The notes under the pieces are model-generated. The model saw only the letters and a list, made by a program, of their open reading frames with translations, was not told where the DNA came from and searched no databases. DNA of 64,000 nucleotides from Thermobifida alba. GTDB lineage: Bacteria; Actinomycetota; Actinomycetes; Streptosporangiales; Streptosporangiaceae. Location of the stretch: NCBI RefSeq assembly GCF_023208015.1, contig NZ_CP051627.1:2737501-2801500 (forward strand), in the 5' to 3' direction. Of the stretch, positions 9,315 through 16,648 are shown piece after piece. The number at the start of each line of letters is the position of its first letter. Position 1 is the first letter of the stretch. Both the position numbers and the translations under genes were made by a program.

Positions 9315-11255
9315 TCAGGCGGCCATGACCTCGTCGAGTTCGGCGATGCCGTACTCGTCCACGACGAGGATCTGCGGCCCCGGCAGGAACCAGGAGCGCT
9401 GGAGGTAGTAGGTGTCCTCGGCGAGGGGGAAGTCCTGCGGTCTGACGCAGGTGACCGGGTACTCGCGGTAGAGGGCGTCCTCTCCGCGGACGGTGACGCG
9501 TTCGGCTGCGAGCGGCATCCCCCAATCGTGGCCGCCGAGCTCCTCCACGCTGCGCAGGTCGTCCGCGGGGGCGTAGTCCTCCCCGCCCGCGCCGTAGGGG
9601 TTGACCCCGTTGGCGCTGGGGCAGGGCATCCCGCCCTGGGTACTCGGGTAGAACATGCCCCGCTCGTCGTCCTCGGTGATGCTGCGGCCGGAGTGGGCGG
9701 CGGAGTCGATGAGGCCGGTGAAGATGATCGCTCCCGGGCCGAGGATCTTGACGTGGACGCAGTTGCGTTCCCGCCACGCCCACTGCCCGGCCCAGTCGAT
9801 CTCGGCGCAGTCCGCCTGGTCCGGCGCCCACGCGATAAGGAAGTCGTCGACGACCTGCCCGGCGGTGGGGTCCTGGACGTCCTCGAAGGTGACGTCCTGG
9901 ACGGAGGTGACCGTCCAGTCGGCGGGGAAGGTCAGTTCCAGTCCCCGGTACTCGACGGTCTGCGTCGCCGGGGCGGGGGGCTCCTCGGCGGCCGCGGTCT
10001 CCTCCGGGCCCGTTCCGGCCAGCGGCAGGACCGGCTGGTCGGTGGTGATGCGCCCGATCGTCCAGGCTCCGGCGGCCACCACCAGGGCGGTGACCGCGGC
10101 CACGGCCGCGAGGACCCCCTTGTTGGCCCCGGCCGCCCAGCCCGTGGCGGTCGCACCGGGGGAGGCCGCCGAGGCGGAGCCGCCCGCGGCGGAACCACCG
10201 GACGCGGAGCCGCCCGCCGCCGCTCCGGTCGCCTTGCCCGCGGCGGCGGTGCCGCCGGCCACTCCGCTGGAGGTGGCCAGGGCGAGGGCCCCGGCCATCG
10301 CGACCCAGGCGGCGGGGCGGTGGCCGGCCGCGTCGAACCCGGTCCAGACGCGGTCCAGCAGCGCGCGCAGCCGCGCCCGGCGGGCCCGGGCGTCGGCCTC
10401 CGCGCCGAGGCGCAGGACCGCGTCCAGCGCCTCGACCGCGGTGGGCCGCGCCTCGGGGTCGGCGGACAGCGCCCGCTCCACGAGGCCGCGCAGCTCGTCG
10501 GGCACCCCGTCGATGTCGTACTCCCCCGCGCGCACCCGTTCGGCCAGTTCGGCGGAGGGGCCCGTGCCGAACGGCGGCCTCCCGGTGGCCGCGTAGGCGA
10601 CCAGGCCGCCCCAGGCGAACATGTCGGCGGCCGGTCCTCCCGCGTCTCCGGCCAGCCGCTCCGGGGAGACCCACCCGGGGGTTCCGTGGGTGCTGCGGCC
10701 GGCCGCGGCCTCGACCGCGCGGGCGATGCCGAAGTCGAGCACTCGGGGGCCGTCGGGGGAGAGCATGATGTTGCCGGGTTTGACGTCGAGGTGCACCACT
10801 CCGGCAGCGTGGATCGCCGCCAGGGCCTCGGCGGTCCCGGCCGCGAAGGCCACCAGGGCGTCACCGGTGAGCGGCGGCTCGCCCCGCTCCGCGCGCTCCT
10901 GCGCCCGCTGCCGCAGGGTGCGGCCGGGGACGAACTCGGTGGCCAGCCACGGCGACGGCGCGTCCGGGTCCGCGCCGAGGAACCGCGGCGCGCACTCGGC
11001 GTCGATCCGGGCGAGCAGCGCGGCCTCCCGGGCGAACAGCGCCCGGTAGCGGGCGCTGCCGGCGTGGTCGGGTTTGATCACCTTGACCGCCACGCAGCGG
11101 TCGGCGTCGTCCAGCGCCCCGTAGACGACGCCCATGCCGCCCGCGCCCAGCCGTCCCACCACCCGGAACGGGCCGATGGTCGAGGGGTCTCCCGGTTCTG
11201 GTTCCCGCAGTTCGGGCGGGAGTGCGGGCGGTGTGGCAGGCGGTGCGGGCGGCAT
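9315..11255 (-). CDS. Membrane Ser/Thr protein kinase with extracellular domain
   Basis: Hanks-type kinase of 646 residues. Visible features are the Gly loop GRLGAGGMGVVYG (35-47), Lys58 in VAVKVIK, Glu77, the catalytic loop HLDVKPGN (Asp157; HLD replaces HRD) and DFG at 174-176. A Gly/Ala/Ser-rich linker follows, then a membrane helix at about 380-401 and a 245-residue extracellular part rich in Trp and Cys. The ATG at 11255 has GGAG 7 nt upstream; the longer frame lacks support. It follows the WxL surface-protein operon on the same strand after 165 bp. The sensor ligand is unknown. Two broken copies of its tail lie downstream. Confidence 0.88.
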   Translation of the reverse strand: MPPAPPATPPALPPELREPEPGDPSTIGPFRVVGRLGAGGMGVVYGALDDADRCVAVKVIKPDHAGSARYRALFAREAALLARIDAECAPRFLGADPDAPSPWLATEFVPGRTLRQRAQERAERGEPPLTGDALVAFAAGTAEALAAIHAAGVVHLDVKPGNIMLSPDGPRVLDFGIARAVEAAAGRSTHGTPGWVSPERLAGDAGGPAADMFAWGGLVAYAATGRPPFGTGPSAELAERVRAGEYDIDGVPDELRGLVERALSADPEARPTAVEALDAVLRLGAEADARARRARLRALLDRVWTGFDAAGHRPAAWVAMAGALALATSSGVAGGTAAAGKATGAAAGGSASGGSAAGGSASAASPGATATGWAAGANKGVLAAVAAVTALVVAAGAWTIGRITTDQPVLPLAGTGPEETAAAEEPPAPATQTVEYRGLELTFPADWTVTSVQDVTFEDVQDPTAGQVVDDFLIAWAPDQADCAEIDWAGQWAWRERNCVHVKILGPGAIIFTGLIDSAAHSGRSITEDDERGMFYPSTQGGMPCPSANGVNPYGAGGEDYAPADDLRSVEELGGHDWGMPLAAERVTVRGEDALYREYPVTCVRPQDFPLAEDTYYLQRSWFLPGPQILVVDEYGIAELDEVMAA

Positions 11256-11420
11256 GGGCGCTCCAGTGCGGTGCGGAACGGGGCTGGCCGCGCAGCCGGC
11301 GCGTACCGCCGTTTCGGATACGGCCCCGATCCCGGGTGTGGTCTGGTTCGGGAACCGTAACAACGCCCCCGCGCATCCGTCACCGCCACTTCTGGGGATT
11401 GACGGGGCAGCCGACCGTGC

Positions 11421-12419
11421 TCACCGCAGGTCCGCGTGCTCCGTTTCCGGTGGGGGAGCCGCGGCGGCCGGATGCCGGTGGGAACGCCGGCGCCTCCCGG
11501 AGATCCGGGACACCGCGCCGGCGACCCGTCCCACGGCGCGGAACACCGCGACGACCCAGCCGGAGAGCAGCCACATGGCGGTGAACCCGAGCAGCAGCGC
11601 CCCGGTACCCAGCAGCCCCCACGGCCAGCTCTTCGCGGTTGTCTCGAAGACCACCGGTTCGTCCATGCCCGCGATCTCGCCGCGGACCGTGTAGGTGCCG
11701 ATCACCGGTGCGGGCAGGTCCACCGGGAAGTCGTAGGTGGCCTCCTGGCCGGGGTCCAGTTCGCGGATGCGGGGCGGGTAGACGACGGTGGTCGCGTCCG
11801 CACCGCGTCCCACCGCGACGGAGACGGCGGGCTGGGTGACGGTTTCGGCTCCGGTGTTGGCCACGGTCAGCCGCGCGGTGCGCTGGACGGGCAGCGCGAA
11901 CCAGGTCCGCCAGTCGCGCCACCACGGGCCGTCCTCCTCGGCGAGGAACCGGAAGTCGGTGACGGTGAGCATGCGGACCGCTCCGCCGGGGTTGCGTTCG
12001 TCGATGCGCTGCTGGCGCTCCTCCGCGCTGAGGAGCGGCACCCCCTCGATGGGGAAGTCGGCGGCGGCCCGGTGCCGGCCGGTGACGTCCAGGGCCTCTA
12101 CCACGCAGGGGCAGCCCACGGGCGGCGCGGTGATGGTGAGCAGGCCGCGGCCCTCGCCGTTCTCGTCGGCGGTCACGGTCACCGCGTCGGTGAGCGCGCA
12201 GTCGCTGGACCGGATGTACTCCCCGCCGCCGCACACCCGTACGGTGACCACGCCCTGCGGCCAGCCGTACAGGCGCACCACCACGGTGTCGCCGACGCGC
12301 GCCGAGGCCGCGTCCAGGGTGAACCGCGGGTCGATGTCCGCGGTCTGCGCGGCCGCCGGTGCGGTCGCGCAGACCAGCAGCGCGGCGGCGAGGAGCAGGA
12401 TCCGGCGGAGCGGGGTCAC
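11421..12419 (-). CDS. Secreted membrane-anchored protein, WxL operon
   Basis: A 332-residue protein with a signal peptide (VTPLRRILLLAAALLVCATAPAAA). An N-terminal Cys-containing beta domain follows (Cys63, 74, 103, 105; segments GVVTVRVCGGGEYI and APPVGCPCVVEALD) that resembles neocarzinostatin-like folds. Next comes a region like the second domain of WxL-partner proteins (TARLTVANTGAETVTQPAVS ... PVIGTYTVRGEIAGMDEP). A membrane helix at 266-294 and a basic tail end the protein. The GTG start overlaps the stop of the upstream DUF916-like gene by 4 nt (GTGA), implying translational coupling. Function unknown; likely part of a surface complex. Confidence 0.75.
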   Translation of the reverse strand: MTPLRRILLLAAALLVCATAPAAAQTADIDPRFTLDAASARVGDTVVVRLYGWPQGVVTVRVCGGGEYIRSSDCALTDAVTVTADENGEGRGLLTITAPPVGCPCVVEALDVTGRHRAAADFPIEGVPLLSAEERQQRIDERNPGGAVRMLTVTDFRFLAEEDGPWWRDWRTWFALPVQRTARLTVANTGAETVTQPAVSVAVGRGADATTVVYPPRIRELDPGQEATYDFPVDLPAPVIGTYTVRGEIAGMDEPVVFETTAKSWPWGLLGTGALLLGFTAMWLLSGWVVAVFRAVGRVAGAVSRISGRRRRSHRHPAAAAPPPETEHADLR

Positions 12420-13633
12420 GGCTTCGGCTCCTCCGGATCGGTCCGTTCCTCCTCGGAGGCGGCCTGCTCCTGTGCGGCGTCCGCGGGGGCGGCCTCCCCG
12501 TCGGCCGGATCGGGGTGCTGTGCTTCCCGGGCCGCGGCAGCTTCCTGCTCCCGGGCCCGGGCCACGGCGGCGGCCACCGCCGTCTGGAACCGGCGCTTGG
12601 CGCGGCGGCGGCGCCACAGCAGCACCGCGGTGAGCAGGACCGCGGCGAGCACGGGAACCCAGGGGACGGCGATGACGGAGTCGGCGCGGACGACCGGTTC
12701 CAGGCCGGGGCTCTCCGGTGCCTGCGGCGCCGCCTCGGGGGTGAGGGCGACCTTGCCGTTCAGCCAGAAGAGCGGGTAGACGTCCGCGATGGTGCGGGTG
12801 TACTCGTAGACGGTGCCGGGCAGCATCTCCGGCACCTCCTCGGTCACCGGATCGCCCAGTGAGGCCCCGAAGGGCCCCTCGGCCGCCACCTGTCCGGAGG
12901 CGACCAGCCGCAGGTTGCCGGTGTTGCGCACCTGATAGGTGACGGTGACCTCGCCGGTCGCGAAGGGGTTCCACCACTGGGGTGCGCGGTACTCGGTGCG
13001 GATCGCGTCAATCTGCAGGGAGGGGCGGACGGGGCCGTCCACGCGCAGGTAGACGCGGGCCGCGATGCGCCGGTCCACCCGCACCAGCTGCCCCTGGGCG
13101 TTGACGGCGTCCTGGGACACCGAGGCGATGACGCCGGCGGCGTGGTCCCCGGGTTCGGCGTCCTCGGGGACGGTGATGTCGAACGGCACGACGCGGGTCT
13201 GGCCCGCCTCCACCTCGACGGTCCGGTCCTCGGGGGCGAGGTCGATCCAGGTTCCGGCGAGGGTGGGCTCCTCATCGGCGGGCAGCAGGGCGAAGGAGCC
13301 GTCGGGGGTGTTGAAGGCGTCCGTCCCGTAGACGGAGAAGGTCATCGTCTCGTCGCCGTGGTTGGTGATAGCCACCCAGTCCTCGATGGTCTGACCGGGT
13401 TGCAGGTCGTAGACGAAGAAGCTGCGGCCGAGTTCGCCGTCGGCGTTGGAGGGTGCCACCGACCAGCGGAGGCCCTGGTCGGAGGCTGCCGTGTGCGGGG
13501 CCGCGCCGCCGCCCTCGGAGTCGGCGTCGGGGCGCGGGTCGGCCAGGGCCGGGGCGGCCGGGGCGGTGAGGGCGTACAGCAGCAGGCCGACCACGCCGAG
13601 GCGCGCGATCCGGGACGAAGGGGTGGCTGTCAC
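12416..13633 (-). CDS. DUF916-like WxL-partner protein, membrane anchored
   Basis: A 405-residue protein with signal peptide (1-31), an extracellular part and a membrane helix at about 320-340 followed by a basic then acidic cytoplasmic tail. Residues 57-120 (WSVAPSNADGELGRSFFVY, LQPGQTIEDWVAITNHGDE, TDAFNTPDGSFAL) match the pattern of DUF916, the peptidoglycan-binding domain of Firmicute WxL-interacting proteins. A second immunoglobulin-like part (NTGNLRLVASGQVAAEGPFG) follows. It sits directly after two WxL genes, the neighbourhood expected for such a partner. Assignment is by motif reading only. Confidence 0.75.
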   Translation of the reverse strand: MTATPSSRIARLGVVGLLLYALTAPAAPALADPRPDADSEGGGAAPHTAASDQGLRWSVAPSNADGELGRSFFVYDLQPGQTIEDWVAITNHGDETMTFSVYGTDAFNTPDGSFALLPADEEPTLAGTWIDLAPEDRTVEVEAGQTRVVPFDITVPEDAEPGDHAAGVIASVSQDAVNAQGQLVRVDRRIAARVYLRVDGPVRPSLQIDAIRTEYRAPQWWNPFATGEVTVTYQVRNTGNLRLVASGQVAAEGPFGASLGDPVTEEVPEMLPGTVYEYTRTIADVYPLFWLNGKVALTPEAAPQAPESPGLEPVVRADSVIAVPWVPVLAAVLLTAVLLWRRRRAKRRFQTAVAAAVARAREQEAAAAREAQHPDPADGEAAPADAAQEQAASEEERTDPEEPKP

Positions 13634-13699
13634 GGTGCTGTTCTCCAGGGGGCGGGTTCAGGACGTCCTGAACAGGGCGGGTCGGTCGGGGCGGCCGGG

Positions 13700-15031
13700 T
13701 CAGCTGAGGGTGAGGGTGAGGACGCCCACGTACTCCCCTGAGGGGGTGTCCGCGGGGATGCCCAGTTCCAGTCCGGCCCGGCAGGTGAACACTCCGGGGC
13801 CGCTACCCGCCTCCGTGGCGCACAGGGTGCGCGGGACGGCCAGCCCGTCGCCGGGGCGGACCGCCGCTCCCGGGCGGACACCGGAGCCGGCGGGGCCGTC
13901 GAGGACCTCGGCGGCGGGCTCCCAACCGAGCAGGTGGGCACCGATGCTGGCGCCCGTGGTGCCGCGCAGGTCGCTGACCTGGCCCACGAGGCTCCAGCCC
14001 GCGCCGGTGCCGCGCAGGTCGGAGACGGTGGCGGGGGCCAGGTCCCCGGTGACCCGCTGGTGTGAGCCGTCCCCGCTCAGCTGCGGTCCGGAGAGCAGGA
14101 CCGGTCCTTCGGGGAGGGTCATCACCAGGGCTCCGGGCTCCGCGGCGGGGTCGGCGGCCGTCTCGGAGCGTACGGGGTCGGTGGCGGCCTCCGGCTGCGG
14201 GGGTCGAGCCCCGTCCGTTCCGTCGGGTTCCGCGTCGGCGGGTGCCGCTCCCCCGGTGTGCGGCCCGGCCTCCGCCGGGTGGTTCGGGGGCTCCGCGGCC
14301 TCCGCCGGGGGCTCCACGGCCTCCTCTGGGGGCTGCCAGGGCTCCCGGTCGGGGGCGGGGCCCGCATACGGGGTGAGGGTGACCTCCAGGGCACCGTCGG
14401 CGTCCTCGGTGTGCTCCAGCAGCAGGACGGAGCCGTCCTCGGCGATCAGGAAGACACCGCGCTCGTCGCTGCGCACCGCCGCAAGGTCGGGGGTGTCGGG
14501 GAGCGGGTGGATGTCGACGGTGTAGGCGCCGGGCTCTTCACCGTCCGCGCCGCGGGGCGGCTCCTCCGCCTCGGGGTGCCGCGCCCCGCCGCGGCCGTCG
14601 GGGGCGCGGTAGCTGACCAGCAGCGTCTCCTCCTCGTCCGCGTGCACGGTGTGCAGGGTGCCGTCAAGGGCCACGACGAAGAAGTCCGCGGGGTCGGCGA
14701 CAGGGGTGTGCGCCAGCGGGACGAGCGCCTCCTCGGGGAGGTGCGCGTCGGCCCCGGACAGTGCGGCCGGGTCCGGGTCGAGGACGCGGAGCAGCTCCTG
14801 GGCGGGGGTGCCGTCCCGGTCCGGGGCGTCGTCCCCAGCGGCGGTCCGCTCCGGGGCCGGTTGCTCCGGGACGGAAAGGTCGCGCAGCAGGTAGACGTCG
14901 CCGGTGAGGGGGTGGAGCGCGTAGTGGCGGTCCGGTGCGTCGGGGACCGGAGCGGCCAGCGCCGGCGAGACGCCGACGGCCAGGATGACGGTGGCGGCCG
15001 CAGCGCCGCGGAGGGGACGGGACAGGGGCAT
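13700..15031 (-). CDS. Secreted WxL-domain surface protein
   Basis: A 443-residue protein with signal peptide (MPLSRPLRGAAAATVILAVGVSPALA), an N-terminal beta-rich region containing YALHPLTGDVYLLRDL, and a Pro/Glu/Ala-rich linker. A C-terminal WxL-type domain carries VSDLRGTGAGWSLVGQVSDL, with the W-S-L at 346-348, and ends GVLTLTLS. That domain is a clear paralogue of the one in the HtaA protein just upstream. In Firmicutes WxL domains bind the cell wall non-covalently. ATGs at 15031 and 15043 are both possible; neither has a strong ribosome binding site. Lies 63 bp (51 bp from the earlier ATG) after the HtaA gene in the same operon. Confidence 0.75.
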   Translation of the reverse strand: MPLSRPLRGAAAATVILAVGVSPALAAPVPDAPDRHYALHPLTGDVYLLRDLSVPEQPAPERTAAGDDAPDRDGTPAQELLRVLDPDPAALSGADAHLPEEALVPLAHTPVADPADFFVVALDGTLHTVHADEEETLLVSYRAPDGRGGARHPEAEEPPRGADGEEPGAYTVDIHPLPDTPDLAAVRSDERGVFLIAEDGSVLLLEHTEDADGALEVTLTPYAGPAPDREPWQPPEEAVEPPAEAAEPPNHPAEAGPHTGGAAPADAEPDGTDGARPPQPEAATDPVRSETAADPAAEPGALVMTLPEGPVLLSGPQLSGDGSHQRVTGDLAPATVSDLRGTGAGWSLVGQVSDLRGTTGASIGAHLLGWEPAAEVLDGPAGSGVRPGAAVRPGDGLAVPRTLCATEAGSGPGVFTCRAGLELGIPADTPSGEYVGVLTLTLS

Positions 15032-15094
15032 CGTGACGACCATGAGGGGGTAGGGGTGCGGGAGGGGAGTGCCCCCGTCCCGCACCGGCTGGGA

Positions 15095-16216
15095 TCAGCT
15101 GAGGGTGAGGGTGAGCACCGCCGCGTAGTCGCCGGGGACGGTGTCGGCGGGGATGCCCAGGGTCAGCTGGGCGTCGGCGGTGAAGGTTCCGGCCGAGGAG
15201 CCGGGGGCGGCGGAGGCCAGGGTCCGGGCGACGCCCAGGCCCTGTCCGGGCTGGACCGCGTTTCCGGCGGTCACCGTTCCGGGCGTGCCGAGGCCGGTGT
15301 CGACGGCCGCGGCGCTGGGCTGCCAGCCGAGGTTCTCCGCGCCGATGGTGCCCACGTCGCCGGTGAAGTCGCTGACCTGGCCGACCAGGTTCCAGCCGGC
15401 GTTGGTGCCGCGCAGGTCGGAGACGGTGGCGGTGTTCAGGGCGCCGGTGGCGGTCTGGTGGGTGCCGTTGCCGTCCAGCGCGGAGCCGGACAGCTGGACC
15501 GTGCCGTCCGCGACCGAGAGGGTCAGCGGGCCTGCGGCCACGTCGGCGAGGATCTGCTGGTCGGCGCTGCTGCCGCCGGCCGGGGGCGGGGTCTGTCCGC
15601 CGCCGCTGCCGGTGTCGACGGTGGCGGAGAAGGAGATCGGGTCCAGTTCGCTTCCGGGGGCGTAGAAGCCCGCGAAGGCGGGGCTGCCCTCCTCGGTGAG
15701 GGTCGCCGGGGTGGAACCGAGGCTCAGCGTGGTGCCGTTGAGGGTCGGCTGACCGCCGCTGAGGTCGAGGTCGGCCAGGTTGACGTCGGGGTAGTGGGTC
15801 AGCTCGGAGCTGCTGGGGGAGCTGCTGGCCATGTCGGCGTAGAGGTCGCCCTCTCCGTTGACGATCTCCAGGCGCAGGTCCTCGATCTGGACCTGGAGGA
15901 TGCCGCCGTGCCCCTCGTAGGCGACTCCTCCGCCGAACTGGATGACGGTCTTGCCGGTGGCGGTGTCGTAGCTGCCCGAGACGACGGGGAAGGAGTAGGT
16001 GCCGTCGGCGTTCTCGGTGGCTCCGCCGGACAGCTCGGTGCTGCCGTGGGCGACGGGGCCCTTGATGTAGTTGCGGAAGGAGAGCTTGACGCCCCAGTCG
16101 CCGCTGCCGCCGGTGACGGGCACCGTGGTGTTGGCGGAGGCGGGCAGTGCGCTGACCGCTGCCGCGAGACCTGCGGTCACCAGGACCGTGGCGGCCCGGC
16201 GCATACCCAGGTTCAT
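15095..16216 (-). CDS. HtaA heme-binding domain fused to a WxL domain
   Basis: A 373-residue secreted protein. After a signal peptide ending near ALPASA, residues 40-130 form an HtaA domain: WGVKLSFRNYIKGPVAHGS contains Ser46 and Tyr50 and EGHGGILQVQIEDL contains His103, corresponding to the heme-contacting Ser/Tyr/His of corynebacterial HtaA. A Gly/Pro linker leads to a WxL domain (DLRGTNAGWNLVGQVSDF, W-N-L 275-277; end AAVLTLTLS). First gene of a four-gene operon with a DtxR/IdeR-type box in its promoter. Likely role: surface heme capture with wall attachment through WxL. Confidence 0.88.
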   Translation of the reverse strand: MNLGMRRAATVLVTAGLAAAVSALPASANTTVPVTGGSGDWGVKLSFRNYIKGPVAHGSTELSGGATENADGTYSFPVVSGSYDTATGKTVIQFGGGVAYEGHGGILQVQIEDLRLEIVNGEGDLYADMASSSPSSSELTHYPDVNLADLDLSGGQPTLNGTTLSLGSTPATLTEEGSPAFAGFYAPGSELDPISFSATVDTGSGGGQTPPPAGGSSADQQILADVAAGPLTLSVADGTVQLSGSALDGNGTHQTATGALNTATVSDLRGTNAGWNLVGQVSDFTGDVGTIGAENLGWQPSAAAVDTGLGTPGTVTAGNAVQPGQGLGVARTLASAAPGSSAGTFTADAQLTLGIPADTVPGDYAAVLTLTLS

Positions 16217-16323
16217 GTGTGGACTCCTTGTTTTTCGTCCGGTCTCCGCGTGGGCGGGCCGGGAAGGGGGAAGGGGACGCGGGTCGGCCGCGGAGGTCCG
16301 CGTGCCGCACCACACCCCAAAAG

Positions 16324-16342
16324 CAAGGTAAAGCTAACCTAA
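16324..16342 (-). promoter_or_regulatory. DtxR/IdeR-type iron box at the htaA-WxL promoter
   Basis: The sequence caAGGTaaaGCTAACCTAA matches 15 of 19 positions of the consensus TTAGGTTAGGCTAACCTAA. On the minus strand TTGCCA is followed 17-18 nt later by TAGCTT/TTAGCT, so the box covers the -10 region of the operon, as expected for repression by iron-loaded regulator. Confidence 0.75.
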
Positions 16343-16489
16343 GTTGTCTTTTCTGGCAATGATGACGACATGACGTCAAAATCCCATATCCTCATCGCCG
16401 AGGAGCGACGGCACCACAAGGGACAGGAGGCAGGGCGGACGGCAGCCGGGCCGCACAGCCACGGCGCCGCAAGGCAACCAGAAGAGAAT

Positions 16490-16533
16490 TAAAGTGAGGC
16501 TAACCTCATTAGATCTGACTTAGGTATACCTCA
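16490..16533. promoter_or_regulatory. Pair of AGG-N4-CCT palindromes (iron boxes)
   Basis: TGAGGCTAACCTCA (16495-16508) and TTAGGTATACCTCA (16520-16533) share T(G/T)AGG-N4-CCTCA and are centred 25 bp apart. The first, extended, matches 14 of 19 DtxR-consensus positions. They lie about 280 bp upstream of the htaA-WxL start and may serve a distal minus-strand promoter (TTGGCT with TCTAAT) or an unrecognised plus-strand transcript. Confidence 0.5.
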
Positions 16534-16555
16534 GCCAATCGGAGTTGCGCGAGAA

Positions 16556-16589
16556 GCCCCCGCGAAAGAGGGGCCTTTTCGTTATTTTT
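16556..16589 (+). terminator. Rho-independent terminator on the plus strand
   Basis: GCCCC and GGGGC arms around a 9-nt loop are followed by the T-rich run cttttcgttattttt. The T-run is on the plus strand only, yet no gene upstream on that strand is apparent. Part of the 432-bp gap 16217-16648, which otherwise holds the iron boxes and a weak 40-codon frame (16370-16492). Confidence 0.55.
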
Positions 16590-16648
16590 GCTGACGCTCC
16601 CGACCTCCCCGGTCGCCTTTTGTGCCCCGGGCCCCGGCCGCGGCGGGG

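Noticed and set aside
10130-10260. Short GC-rich repeats (gcggagccgcccgcg type) that look array-like
   Set aside because: They encode the Gly/Ser/Ala linker of the kinase in frame; spacing is irregular and there are no spacers as in CRISPR.
14258-16342. A 694-codon plus-strand frame opposite the WxL operon
   Set aside because: Its translation is Gly/Val/Arg-rich without signature, while the minus strand encodes clear signal peptides, HtaA and WxL motifs.
16370-16492. A 40-codon His-containing plus-strand frame in the iron-box region
   Set aside because: Third-position GC is clearly lower than in neighbouring genes and no ribosome binding site precedes the ATG. Kept only as part of the sRNA/peptide finding.
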